This document shows positions 44,038-56,207 of a stretch of 64,000 bases of DNA, piece after piece. Positions within the stretch are counted from its first letter, which is position 1. The number at the start of each line of letters is the position of its first letter. The stretch lies in contig CM060187.1 in assembly GCA_030549335.1 (NCBI GenBank), forward strand, positions 54,518,203 to 54,582,202. The letters are read 5' to 3'. The position numbers were made by a program, and so were the translations under genes. The stretch comes from Pontederia crassipes (taxonomy: Eukaryota > Streptophyta > Magnoliopsida > Commelinales > Pontederiaceae). The notes below the pieces were generated by a model, which was not told where the DNA came from, did not search any database, and was given only the letters and a program-made list of their open reading frames with translations.

Positions 44038-44114
44038 GAAATTGTAGGCGCGAGGGCGCGGCGAGAGGGCGCGGCGAGAGGCGGCGGAGAAGACGAAGCG
44101 GGAAGGGAGCGGCC

Positions 44115-46471
44115 ATGGTGGATATCTCATTTGCTCTATTGGACTTCCTTTGCACATTATCTGTCTGCCCTAAATCTTTCATGTTCGTTCTGCTTCTTAG
44201 GGTATCGATCTCATCGCTGGCGGCAGGAGTAAGAAGGCGCGGCGCACCGCCCCTAAGTCCGACGATGTCTACCTCAGACTCCTGGTCAAGGTGAGATCTT
44301 TTATCCAGATGTGGTAACCACTGGAGTGGATTTGAGCTCTCTATTATTTAGACAAGGCTGTATCCTTCGGCGAACATTAGTGTTTTCCCGTGTTCTGTTG
44401 CTTTTGAGCAGATATACAGGTTCTTGGCGAGGAGGACGAATAGTAAGTTCAATGCGGTCATCCTGAAAAGGCTCTTCATGAGCAAGATCAACAGACCCCC
44501 CATTTCGCTTAAGAGGCTCGTCAAATTTATGAGTGGAAAGGTGTGAATTTTTTAACACAGTTTTCTTGATCTACTGGAATATAAGCCTTTCTCTGTGCTA
44601 AATGGTTGGTTCTCTTCGTTGTGTTGTTAAATAAAGGATGGTCAAATTGCGGTCGTAGTGGGCACGGTTACTGATGATAAAAGGGTTTATGAGGTCCCTG
44701 CTATGAAGGTGACGGCTCTAAGATTTACTGAGACTGCGAGAGCTAGGATTTTGAAGGCCGGCGGGGAATGCCTGACTTTTGATCAGCTTGCTATCCGTGC
44801 TCCTCTCGGACAGAACACGGTATTGATTGCTATCAACATTGTGGTTCTTATGGTCATTATGGTTCTCGTCATTGTTATTTATGGAGTCATCTATTCAGAA
44901 ATTGATATTTGCGTTAAGTAATTTTTAGTGCCAATACAATGCTGTTTTGTTTAAGCTAGATAAAGTGAGATTGTTAATGTAACATATTTTAATCATCAAA
45001 AAGTTTCTTTTATTACAAATTAAAGAATGGATTATTAAGTGCCATACATGAAACTTTCATACCGTTGGCTTTAGTAAATTATTTTGAGTTGTTCCTTTAA
45101 TCTGAGAATCAAGAATTTTAGAACGAAATGCATTTACCATTTTATTTTAAATTGGTTCCCCGTGATGTACACTTCAACCATGCTAATTCTGATATTTATT
45201 GACTGTAAATCCATATTTATTATGCTGAGGGAACCTTTCATTTATTTTAAGTTGAATTTTTACTATTTTTGGTTATTTTATTTTTTATTTTCATATTCAT
45301 TCTTCAGAAGTGAAACAATCTTTTTTTTAATGTTTTGAATCAGGAACTTGGATGTTTCATAGTTTAGATAAATGTGTTAATCATCCAACTTAGCAGTTGT
45401 CTTTGGCATCTATTAAGTGTGATTTGGCAATTTGATCGTTTAGTTATGCCACTTTTTAGATATCATACGAATTTTGAAGACCATGAATTGTAAATTTTGA
45501 TGATGGTGTTAGTGTATGATCTGTAAAAAGTTCTATTTTTTTCGGTGTCACTTCCAATTTATTTGTATGAAGCCATGATTATACTGTTTTAATCCCAGCT
45601 CATTATGAGTTCTTCCATTAAGTTGAAGATCAAGGAATGGATTTTGAACAATATCTGAGCTTATGATTTATATCACGTTTCAAATTTTTTTACAGTCTCT
45701 TTCAATCTATTTGTACTAAGCCATGATGATATTGTTTTAATCCCAGCTCATTATGAGTTCTTCCATTAAGTTGAAGATCAAGGAATGGATTTTGAACAAT
45801 ATCTGAGCTTATGATATATAACAAGTTCAAATTTTTTTAACAATGCCATTTCCAATCTATTTGTACCAAACCATGATGATACTGTTTTAATCCCAGCTCA
45901 TTATGAGTTCTTCCATTAAGTTGAAGATCAAGGAATGGACTTTGAACAATATCTGAGTTTATGATCCATCACAAGTTCTAAATTTCTTATACAGTCATTG
46001 CTAATCTATTTCTATGAAGCCATGATGATACTGTTTTAATCCCAGCTCATTATGAGTTCTTCCATTAAGTTGAAGATCAAGGAATGGATTTTGAACAATA
46101 TCTGAACTTTTATTTTAGAATATATGTTTTCTTTCTCAGAATTGAATTAGCGATTCATTTCACTTATGGACGCAGTGCGTTTGCACGAATCCTGAATATT
46201 ATCTAATTGATCTTTCTCTTAGGGATCTATCACTTTATGCTGTCTGTTGCTGCTTGTTTGTAATTGTCATTGGAATTATCTCACCTTTTGATTTTTTGTG
46301 AATGATTAACAGGTGCTTCTCAGGGGCCCAAAGAATGCTAGGGAAGCTGTAAAACACTTCGGTAAGGCACCTGGAGTTCCACACAGCCATACCAAGCCTT
46401 ATGTTCGTTCCAAGGGAAGGAAGTTTGAGAAGGCTAGAGGACGGAGAAACAGTAGAGGATTTAGGGTCTGA
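44115..46471 (+). CDS. RPL18: 60S ribosomal protein eL18
   Basis: Five coding exons, 44115-44117, 44201-44290, 44412-44540, 44637-44819 and 46313-46471, all in phase, encode 187 aa, the usual plant eL18 length. It is a core protein of the large subunit. Motifs in order: [113 protein letters not shown] and [20 protein letters not shown]. The first coding exon is the ATG alone, with the intron starting at the next base, a layout seen in other ribosomal protein genes. Intron 4 is 1.5 kb with a tandem array. No damage is seen. Confidence 0.96.
45530..46110 (+). repeat. four tandem copies of a 149-bp unit in eL18 intron 4
   Basis: The word gccatgat(t/g)at followed by actgttttaatcccagctca recurs at 45572, 45720, 45870 and 46019, a period of 148-150 bp. 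Each copy continues into ttccattaagttgaagatca and ttttgaacaatatctga. About 85 bp of each unit are nearly identical; the remaining 60 bp vary more. It does not resemble a transposon end or code for protein. Confidence 0.92.
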
Positions 46472-47272
46472 TGCAGTTTTGTTCTATTCGTTTTGTTTCC
46501 GATATGGATTTATGTGCTGTCACATTAGCACCAACTTCTCCTCATCATTGCAATTGACTGTTTCTGTTTCAATAGACTGTTTTGAAAAGAATTGGAGGTT
46601 TTGAAATTTACTTTCAACCTTCGAAGGCAGTTTGATCAATTTTGTTTACCGCTTTGATCAATACGCCCAACTACATTTTTTACTAGGTTATGCTAGTCAT
46701 CCAACGTTAAACTACATCTGTCTAATAGATTTATTTATGTTATCGAAATGATTCGCAATATGTAATAAATGTGCAATCTTTTTAAAGGTGCAGTTCAAAT
46801 TTGGTACAAACAGATATTGCCGTTAGCAGAATTGTGTCCAAAAAAAAAAAATGTTGCACGTAATTTGGTAGGCAAGTTACTATAGAAAAAATGTGTCAAT
46901 AAGTAATCTTTTTATTTTCGATCAAATGCTTTGTTGTCATACATAGATGAGAAATTCAAATCAGATTTCTTTTTCGGTAACAAATTGAAAACAGATTTTA
47001 CTATGCAACCGGATAATAAAAATGCTGCAAGAACGTACGTCTCATCCAGTGTGATAAAGTTTACTGATAACCATTTCGAAGCCAAAGGAAACGCATTTTA
47101 AATGTTTTCTGACCAAATCTGCAAGCTCTTTTGTAACTCCACCTGCTAATTGGAACCACGACAGCTGATTATTGCTTAAATTAATGGGGTATCAAAGGTA
47201 CAATGAGTTCAAACTGTTGGCTTACATGATTTATGACAGAACAACATCAGCATCACTGCATCAGCATGTTTC
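46472..47272. other. intergenic between convergent eL18 and epoxide hydrolase copy 1
   Basis: It holds the eL18 3' UTR and, from about 47100, the former 3' UTR of the minus-strand epoxide hydrolase copy. That last part (gcttaaattaatgg ... tcaaaggtac ... atgatttatgacaga) is similar to 51870-51965, which marks the matching 3' UTR of the second copy. Confidence 0.65.
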
Positions 47273-49283
47273 TTAATTTCTTGGAAAGCTTCGGAACTTC
47301 TGGATGAAGTCATAGATGTGATCAGATATCTCATTTGGTTTTTCTTGGTTGATGAAGTGGCCAACTTCTTCCATGACGGAAGGGAACGTCTCTTTTGAAG
47401 CCACCCTTGTGCACGTAGTCTTGGACGACAGGAATGCGGTAGGTCAGGTCAAGATCCCCCACAATAAACTTCACTGGTACTTTGATCTGGGCGCTGTTCC
47501 AAGGGGCTGTCAGTTCGCAATTCCTGCACGCGGTAAAAAGAGAATGACTAAGTGGATGCCGAAGAGAAATCATACCACAACGATTATAGATACCAGGCTA
47601 TTTCAATGCGACAAATTATAGTCCTCCGTCTTGCAATCTGTTTACAAGATAACAAAATTCCAATTGGACAGGAAGTTCCTCACAAATTCAAGCATCGATA
47701 ATAGTTCAGTGCTCCAGAGAAACCCGACTTGTCAAATTTTGCGGCAAAATAGTTAATATCTTCTTCTGACAGCCATGGCGGCAAGGTATTTGGAGTGTCA
47801 GTTCTTTGGGTAGAACTGCTGATGGTTTTCGGTATGCGAAGAACAACTTGAGTGACAATGCTGTGCCAGCTTGAGCAAATTCAGCTTCTGCTCGTCCAGG
47901 TTCCTGATATGATGTGATGCAAAATTCATAAGAGATAAGAAAGCAAAAGAGGTCGAATTGTTTTAACAAGGATATCTAACTATGAAACACAAGCTGTACT
48001 TATGCTCGACCATTCAAGATAGCTAATTTAGGGCCTTTAGGCCACAACATAAATATTCTGGGGCTACCCCACAAAAACATATTGAGGTTAGAAGCAACAA
48101 GGATATTTTAGGTTTGTGGTGACAACCGAAAACAAATAGAGACATAGATGGTTAGCTTATTTAATTCCTAAATTTCTGAAGAATAAAAAACATTAATATG
48201 CATTATCAAGTAATGTTGACATAATATCGCTACTAAATACTTTTTTTCCGTAACAAAATACTGATCCTATTTTCCTTCACTAGATAACTGAATAATCACA
48301 AACAGGTCTCATAAGCAGTCTCCAAAATCACCCTGGATATGAAAGACCAATACCCAAACACTCAATCACCCAAGTCAGGACTTATTTATTGAACTTGCCG
48401 ATGTTTAGGTTTCCTAGCGACAATAAATGCGCCCAACCTCCAGTTCAATCCATAGAAGCCATGAAAGGGGCTAGAATGGCCAACAGCTGATGCCATAGCT
48501 GGAAACTACGCCAAGCCTGCTCGTTCGTTTCTGGCCTATGATAGAACAACAGTGATTCTGGTCACCTACTTGAGAGTTGTTTTCTCACACATATATATAT
48601 ATACATATATGAATCGTTAATTGCAAACGCAGGCAATAAAAGAACACAACCAATTATTACGGTGAGTTGATTTTGTCTACCTGGAAGCGGCAGACATAGT
48701 GGTTCTCCCCGTAGATTGCCCTCATACTGTCAACGGGCCTCCCCGCTCCCCATAGGTTGAAGGGCACGCTCAAGTTCCACCAGCGCCTTCACCTTGTCCG
48801 GCCGCAGCATGCAAAGCCACCACGCCACGATCGTGCCCCAGTCGTGCCCCACTACAAACACCTTGCCTCCCAAAGTCCACCAACATCGTAACTTTCAGTC
48901 AACGAAGCATAAAAGAATTTCAAGCAAAAGGAAAACGAAGCAATCTCTCTGATTTCCCTCTTTTTTATTACTTTCGCCGGTCAAGATCGCAACTTTACGA
49001 CAATATGATAAAAAAAAGGCGTTGCCTTTCACCTGGTCTTGGCCAAGGGATTCGATGAGGGCGACGATATCTCCGACGAGGTGGAAGATGGTGTAGGATC
49101 TGATGTCCGGCGGGGCGTCGGAGTCGCCATAGTCGCGGAGGTCCGGGAGATGATCTGGTGGCGCCAGGAGTACCAGAGCTCGGGGAAGCCGTGGATGAGG
49201 AGCACCACGGGGCCCTCGCCCTTCTCGGCGACGTGCATGTTGATACCGTTGACGGCTACCACGCGATGATTGATCCCTTCCAT
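47273..49283 (-). pseudogene. soluble epoxide hydrolase, copy 1 (degraded)
   Basis: Plant soluble epoxide hydrolases are alpha/beta-hydrolase enzymes that open fatty-acid epoxides. Four exons are visible on the minus strand: about 49283-49035 ([20 protein letters not shown] and the oxyanion motif [14 protein letters not shown]), about 48873-48686 (VFVVGHDWGTIVAWWLCMLR with the nucleophile Asp of GHDWG), about 47910-47700 (EPGRAEAEFAQAGTA) and about 47520-47273 (ELTAPWNSAQIKVPVKFIVG and HFINQEKPNEIS). Exon 1 lacks about 13 codons after the HGFPELW block, with a frame change. Exons 2, 3 and 4 each show at least one further frame change relative to the family. Damage in every exon makes assembly error unlikely, so I call it a pseudogene. 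Confidence 0.88.
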
Positions 49284-49295
49284 CTTTCTTTCCAC

Positions 49296-51840
49296 CTTCT
49301 TCGGACAGTTCTGGGTCTTATGAGTTATGAGTATTACTGAGGTAGCGTTTCCTTATAAGTAATCTTCGTAAATTATTAAGTAATATTGTATTAAATTATT
49401 TGGATTCATCACATTACTCTGATCATTTATGACAGATAATGAGTAATCTGCATTGTCCAAACAATTCACATTGTCTATGAAGTGGCAATGCATGTTACCT
49501 ATGAGAGGGTGAGTAATCCACATTACCACCCGAGTTGTAATCTTTTAAATTTTACTTTTCGTAATTATCCTTTATAATTTTATTTAAATAAATTTTAAAA
49601 CACATTGAATAAATTATAACAATAATTAAATAAATTATAAAATTAATCAAATAAATAATATTATTATCATGTTTTAAAAATATATTAATTATTTTATAAA
49701 TTTTAATTTTATGGGTGAAGAATATATATTTGTAATTTAAGTTTACGAAGTTAAAAATAATTTATATATCTAGACATAAATATTGGTAAAAGTTGAATGT
49801 TAACGCATAAATCTTTATTTTCTTATAAATAACTAATATGAATTATCAGATAAATTACTTATGCATACTAAATAAGATAATATATATTACCGATAATTTA
49901 ACAAGAGGTAATCTTTCTAAAAAGTAATCTACATTGCTAGGTAATGTTGATTGGCAATACAATAAACGCACCCTTAGTTCGTAGCGTTGGAGGCTGTGTC
50001 AACATTACCCAACTATTCTTATGAAATTATTAATAATATAAATTATCTTATTTACTTCCTACAATTGATATCATATTTGCCTATTAAAAAAATGTTATTA
50101 ATGGCTTGACAGTTGACACTGCCGACTACACGATTCTAAATGGTCTTATTCACGATGGATCGACCTTTTTTAATATGTGGTCAAAGTACCCATAAAAAAT
50201 ATTATCAAATAATATATATCTTTTACTAGAATGACTCTTACATTGATATTATATAATTTGATCGAAACTTCGAACATTCATTCATAAAATTGATATATTA
50301 AATAAATATATTTATGATGATAAAATTTTAATTATAAATAATAATAATATATTATAATAAAAATGATATTCATTATAATTAAAAATATTATCATTATTCA
50401 TTGAAAAAAAATAATGTCATTATTTTATGATTTATTATATTTTTATTTTTTATTTGTGTATGATCAGATGGTAAATATGAAAAGAAAAAATTACATTGCC
50501 ATTTGAGTACTAAATATGGACAGACACCTCCCTTTTAAATAACGTGGATTAATATTTTTTAGGTAATTTACATTGTTAAATAATTCATGATGCTCATAAA
50601 TTAAAATCAATAAATAAGATAATGTTATTGGTTATAATTTTGGTTCAAATTTCTAAGAACATGAAAAGATTATCGAATGTTTCATTAGAGAAATGTCACA
50701 TCCTTCGGTGAGACTCTGACTATTTCTTATTTGATATATGTGTATTTAACAAATCATGTCATTATCAATCGGAGTTAATCTACGTGATAAATATTTCTGT
50801 TAATTAATAATTTGAATTCGATTTAATGTGCATGCACAAAGCTAACCAGAATTAAGTGTGTGTTGATCTTAATATTTTCTTTGATAAAACGCTAGTCTTT
50901 ATTTTTGTATATATATTCCCTGATTACAAATCTTTTAGCCCGTTTTTTCCCCTGTATTAAAATGAAATAATTCAAAATAATCTTGAACATGAACATGGTA
51001 TTAAAATGAATATCTTGCTTTCTACCTCGGAAAGAATTTGAATTTCTTTATAACATTTCTTTCCATTTACCTTCTTTCTTTCATTGAGAAATTTACTTCT
51101 TTATTGAATATTAATAGAGGGGCAACTAGTTCTTTATATTTCTCTTCAAATTCCTATTTTTTTTTATCATGTATGCTGACTCTAGATGGTCTATAAATTA
51201 ACTTACATTCTAGTTTTGTTTTGAAAGGAAGTAGGCAGAAAGTTGAATTTTTTTCATCTTCTGTTCGGCAAGATCAGCAAATTTCCATTCAAATTTTATT
51301 TATATAAATCAATGATTAAAACACAATACGTTATCAACTAAATCCGCATTATAGTTAGTAAAATTGGTAGGGTTTTTTTTTTAAGGGTTGCATGTGTATT
51401 GGGGAAAAGGTTATAGATATTTTTTTATCATTGGTAGTGCAAGAAAAAAAAGAAGACTGAAATTGTTTTATGTAAAAAGGGAAAATATGTTCGAAAAGAC
51501 GTTCAAAAAAGACCTAATTGCATAAATTTTAATGAAATAATGACATCAATGTGAAGAATTAGATTAATTCAAAGATAAAAACCACAAAAATGAACAACGT
51601 TTTTTTAGATATAAAATTTCTTCTCCAACTAATACAAACGAATAGAATAACAATAACTTCAAAAAGTAATCTTAGATCTTGTAGAATATTGCTTTCAAAA
51701 TAAAAAGATCGGTGTCAAAATGATTTCATTGCAATATGAAAAATTAATGAAAAGACAACAAAAATCAGTGTCTAAGGTTTTTATTGAGATTATTCTCATT
51801 CCCCAATCAAACTAGGGACTAGGGAGGATTCTTCTTTCTC
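49296..51840. other. AT-rich gap with MITE-like block
   Basis: About 49336-49975 contains many gtaatct and attacc words in both orientations, a left end near ggtagcgttt and a right end that reads gggtgcgttt on the other strand, so a Tourist-like MITE is plausible but not proven. The rest (about 50000-51840) is very AT-rich with no gene or defined repeat. Confidence 0.45.
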
Positions 51841-51967
51841 CTCATTTCCTCTCGGCGTGCCAAACAGTGACGGTTGATTAGTGCTTAAATAATGGCTTGT
51901 CAAAGGTGCAGTAATTGGCACCTCTACACACGATTACATTACATGATCTATGACAGATCTTTAGAAT
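51841..51967 (-). pseudogene. 3' UTR remnant of epoxide hydrolase copy 2
   Basis: gcttaaataatgg, tcaaaggtgcag and atgatctatgacaga occur in the same order as at 47170-47240 behind copy 1. This matches the 3' flank of copy 2, now separated from its last exon by the copia and foldback insertions. Confidence 0.65.
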
Positions 51968-52276
51968 TCTTAATTAATGTTTTGAATTCTATTTTAATTA
52001 TAAACATGTTTGGATCCAAAGAAGTAAAAAAAAAATCTGTTTGACATATTCTGTATATTTCTTTATCATGAGAGTGTTAAGGAATTGATTTATTTTTTTA
52101 TTACAAGGTATGTGTCATATTTTTGAGATTAATATAAATTCTCTAGAGGTCTAAAAAGAAATCATTCTGATCTTGTAATCCTCTTTTGTTTATTCCATCA
52201 AATAAAACTCTGCGTCGCCTTAAATTTCTCAAGTTTTCTCATGATACATAATTTCTCTCGTGCAGAAATCTTAACA
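51968..52276 (+). repeat. 5' LTR of the older copia element
   Basis: About 309 bp, ending aatcttaaca just before the primer-binding site. The internal words aaactctgcgtcg and aatttctctcgtgcag match the 3' LTR. Confidence 0.85.
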
Positions 52277-54771
52277 AACTGATATCAGAGCAAAGCTTCA
52301 TCCTCGATCCTCCGTCAGGCGTAGAGATGACATCACATAACGTGAACATCGAGAAATTCACGGGACGAAATAATTTCAGTCTCTGGCAGATCAAAATGAG
52401 GGCACTTCTGAAACAAGGAATTTGGATACCGCTCGTGAACATGCTGAAGAACAAATCAAAGGATGAAGACTTAAAAGACAAAGAAAAGGAGTCCGATCTC
52501 GCAAGTTTGGCGGCACAGGAAGAGAAGGCGCACTCTATAATCCTGTTGTGTATGAAAGACGAGGTGATTATCGAAGTCACCGATCAAGAAATGACGACTG
52601 ATTTGTGGTCGAAACTTGAGAGTCTCTACATGACTAAGTCTCTAACCAACAAGTTGTTGTTGAAGCAACGTCTGTTCGTCCTCCACATGCAAGAAGATAC
52701 CCTTCTGAAAGATCATCTTGATCAGATGAATACTCTTTTGATGGAATTACGAAACATAAATGTGAAGATTGAGAATGAAGATGCTACCCTACTTCTATTG
52801 ATGTCTCTTCCTCTGTCATACGAAATTTTTGTTCAGTCTGTTATCATCGAAAGAGACATAATTACTCTGAAAGAAGTAAGATCGAGTCTACATACTCGTG
52901 AACTTCATCATAGGACATCTGACAAAACTGTGGAGATTCAGGCCGCAGGGTTGGTAACAACCACAGAGAAGACAAACCCTAAAAAGGGTAAGTCGAAGAA
53001 GAAGAATATCAATCGGAAGGACTTCTATAACTACTACAAAGAACCGGGTCACTGAAAGAAGGATTGCCCAAAAAAAAAAAAGAAGAAAGACACGATTGCT
53101 GCAGTAGCTCACCAAAATAGCGAATCTGATAATGATTTGCCTCTTATGATGTCTGATCAGAGATGTTTGGAGGAGAGTTGGATTCTCGACTCAGGATGTT
53201 CTTACCATATAACTCCGCACAGAGAGTGGTTCTCAACTTATCAGAATATTCATGACGGAAACGTCATCATGGGCAATGATGCAGCCTGTAAAATAGTTGG
53301 AATCGGCTCAATTCAAATAAGAAGTCATGACAATTGGGTGAGGATATTGACAGATGTCCTTCATGTTCCGCAACTAAAGAAAAATCTGATATAGTTAGGA
53401 GTTCTGAACTTCAAAGAATGTCGGATGGATGCTGTAGGAGATATTCTCAAGATCACCAAGGATGATGTTGAAGTCATGAGAGGAGTCAGGCAAAAGTCCT
53501 TGTACATACTACAAGGCACAGTAATTTCTGACGTGGCTGTAGTAGGTAGTTCGTCCAAATCAAAATTAGAAGCATCTAAATTATGGCATATGCGACTTGG
53601 ACATATGAGTCAGAAATGGATGGACATCCTCGGTAAACATAATCTTCTGCATGATCAGAAGATATCTGAAATCGAATTATGCAAGCACTGTATTTTTGGC
53701 AAACAAAAATGACATCAATTCAGTAAAGTCATGCACAAGACGAAGGTAATACTCAATTACATCCACGCTGACTGTTGGGGCCCCTCTCGTGTTTCATCTT
53801 TAGGAGGTTCTAGATACTTCCTATTTGTGATAAATGATTACTCAAGGATAACATGGATATTCATGATGAAGTACAAAAGTGAGACATTTAAAGCTTTCAA
53901 GCAATGGAAGACTCTGGTGAAGAATCGGACATCGGAAAAAGTAAAACGTCTTCGTACCGATAACGGTTTGAAGTTCTGTTCGTCTGAATTTGATCGATTC
54001 TGCAAGGATGAAGGCATTTCTAGACATCGCACCGTCAGAGATACACCACAGCAGAATGGTGTAGCAGAACACATGAACATAACTCTTTTGGAGAGGGCAC
54101 GGTGCATGCTCTCTAATTTTGGTCTGAACAAGTCATTCTGGACTGAGGCTGTTAATACGGAGTCCTGCAACTGTGATCAATATGAAGACTCTCATTGAGG
54201 TATGATCAGGAAACTCTACTGATTATACTAATCTGAAAGTCTTTGGTTGTCCAACATATTATCATATCAGCGAAGGAAAGTTGTAATCGAGGACCAAAGA
54301 AGGAGTTTTTATGCGATATGGTGCAGGTGAAAAATGCTTCAGAATTTGGTCTCCCTTAGAGCAGAAGGTTATTCATAGTAGAAATATAACTTTTGATGAG
54401 ATGTTTATGCTCAAGCAGAAATCAAATATTGTTGACTCAGCAGAGGAGGGTGTCAACAAACAGGTGGAGTTTGGATTAATTCCAATTCAGAATGTGCCAA
54501 AAGAATCTCATCAAGTTGAACAATCATAGTCTAAGGAGCAAGCAGAAGAAGCAATGACAAATCTAGCTGCAGGGCATGCTCGCAGACAAGTAGGTCTTTC
54601 TAAGCATTATGACTTTGGGGATATGGTTGCATATGCATTCCAAATAGTTGAAGAGATGGAAACCAAATCAAGCTACAAGGATGTTATCATATGTGCAAAA
54701 TCAGAACAGGGACTGACGGCGGCAGAGAGTGTTAGATATCTGATTGTAGGATTCAATTCAAGGTGGAGATT

Positions 54772-55110
54772 TGTTAATTAATGCCTTGAATCCTACTTTA
54801 ACTGAAAATCTGTTTGGATCCAAAGAAGTAAAAGAAAATTTCTGTATATTTCTTTATCATGAGATTGTTAAGGAATATATTTATTTCCTTACTGCAAGGT
54901 AGGTGTCATATTTTTGGAATTAATATAGAGTCACAGTTGGTCTCTAATTCATATCATCTGTTAAAGAGAGTGCATATATAAACTCTCTAAAGGTCCAAAG
55001 AGAAATCAATCTGATATTGTAATCCTCTTCTGTTTCTTCCATCTAATAAAACTCTGCGTCGACTTAAATTTCTCGCGGTGCATAATTTCTCTCGTGCAGA
55101 AATCTTAACA
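54772..55110 (+). repeat. 3' LTR of the older copia element
   Basis: About 339 bp, preceded by the purine-rich tract aaggtggaga and ending aatcttaaca. It is similar to the 5' LTR with many substitutions and length changes. Confidence 0.85.
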
Positions 55111-55171
55111 AGAACTTACATTAGCATTTTTCTTTCTTTTTGACAACTTTAGAACTACTAAATGAAGTCAT

Positions 55172-56207
55172 AAATTACACGAATGGTCCTCCAACTTTGA
55201 GTCGATTTCCAATTGGTCCACCAACTTCAATTTATAACCAGAACGTCCTCCATCTTTCATTTTCTTGCACGCTTAGTCCTCCTGACCGGTGATAATTGAT
55301 TTTTCGGTTACCTTGCTTACGTGACGAACTTTCTATCTCATCCACATCAATTTAAGTCCCCACGTCATCATAAAAATTATAAAAAAGATGAAGTTGTTCA
55401 CGTCATTAAAAAATAAGAAAATGAGCTGCGAGTGTGTGTGAGAGAGAGGGGGGCGACGACCGCCCCCCTCTGGTCGAGCTCCGATGAGCTTGACCAGCTC
55501 GTCGGAGTCGACCAGAGGGGGCGATCGCCCCCCTCCTCTCTCCAGCATGACGAGAGAGAGAGAGGGGGGCGATTGCCCCTCCTTCTCTCCAGCACGATGA
55601 AAGTGGTCGAGCTCGCTCAGAAGGGGGCAGTCGCCCCCCTCCCTCTCTCTCCGTGTTGGAGAGCCTCTCTCTCCGTGTTGGAGAGCCTCTCTCTCCGTGT
55701 TGGAGAGCCTCTCTCTCCGTGTTGGAGAGCCTCCTGGAGAGCTCCTCTCATCAAGCTGGTCGAGCTCGCCCAGAGGAGGGCGATCTCCCCCCTTCTCTCT
55801 CCTGTGCATGCGGGAGAGAGAGGAAGGGGGACGGTCGCCCCCTCCTCTCTCCAGCACGACGAAAGAGAGAGAGGGGGGCGACCTCTCTCCCGTGCGTGCG
55901 GGAGAGAGAGGGAGGGGGGCGGTCGCCCCCCTCTCTCTCGCACCCGTAGCTTATTTTTTTAATGACGTGAACAACTTCATCTTTTTTTATTATTTTTTTA
56001 ATTTTTATGATGATGTAGCGGACTTAAATTGACGTAGATGAGAGAGAAAATCCGCCACGTAAGTAAAATAATCGGAAAACCCACTATTACCGGTCATGAG
56101 GACTAAACGTATAAGAAAATGAAAGATGGAGAACGTTCTGATTATAAATTGAAATTGGAGGATCAATTGAAAATCGATTCAAAGTTCGAAAATCATTCGT
56201 GTAATTT
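55172..56207. mobile_element. foldback element with GC-rich core (copy 3), inside an exon
   Basis: The ends are aaattacacgaatggtcctc on the left and aaattacacgaatgattttc on the right (other strand). The arms pair for about 250 bp, through agaacgt(c/t)ctccatctttc, attttctt...cg(c/t)ttagtcctc, ac(c/g)gg, and aagatgaagttgttcacgtc next to the core. The core (about 55425-55950) is very GC-rich, with gagagagaggggggcg and cgcccccctc blocks in both orientations. It is inserted in the last exon of the second epoxide hydrolase copy. No transposase frame. The target duplication is unresolved. Confidence 0.85.
55653..55733 (+). repeat. 22-bp tandem repeat inside the foldback core
   Basis: The unit gtgttggagagcctctctct plus cc starts at 55653, 55675, 55697 and 55719, an exact 22-bp period with almost no variation. 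It lies in the GC-rich core of the foldback element. Confidence 0.93.

Larger units (their letters stand above)
42617..44114. other. intergenic, including the eL18 promoter
   Basis: AT-rich and gene-free to about 43900. The last 120 bases carry a TATA box and a telo-box and become GC-rich in the 5' leader (gcgcggcgag repeats) before the eL18 ATG. Confidence 0.6.
51968..55110 (+). mobile_element. older Ty1/copia element in the 3' UTR of epoxide hydrolase copy 2 (broken)
   Basis: LTRs lie at 51968-52276 and 54772-55110. After the 5' LTR comes tgatatcagagc, a diverged initiator tRNA-Met primer site. The flanks agaat (51963-51967) and agaac (55111-55115) are a 5-bp duplication with one change. 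Parts seen: gag-like UBN2 region about 52327-53060, protease and GAG-pre-integrase about 53130-53710, integrase core about 53731-54200, then a short remnant. Reverse transcriptase and RNase H are not recognised, so the internal region is much shorter than a full copia element. It carries several breaks. The two LTRs differ at well over a tenth of positions in the parts I compared, so it is much older than the element at 10502-15392. Confidence 0.88.

Noticed and set aside
45530-46110. Tandem array as a CRISPR-like or satellite locus
   Set aside because: Four 149-bp units without short repeats and unique spacers, inside an intron of a plant ribosomal protein gene; an ordinary local tandem duplication fits better.
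55432-55962. Long overlapping frames on both strands of the GC-rich foldback core as genes
   Set aside because: They translate into repeated R, E, G, S and P runs from GAGAGAGGGG and 22-bp repeats, in all frames equally. There is no domain and no codon bias.
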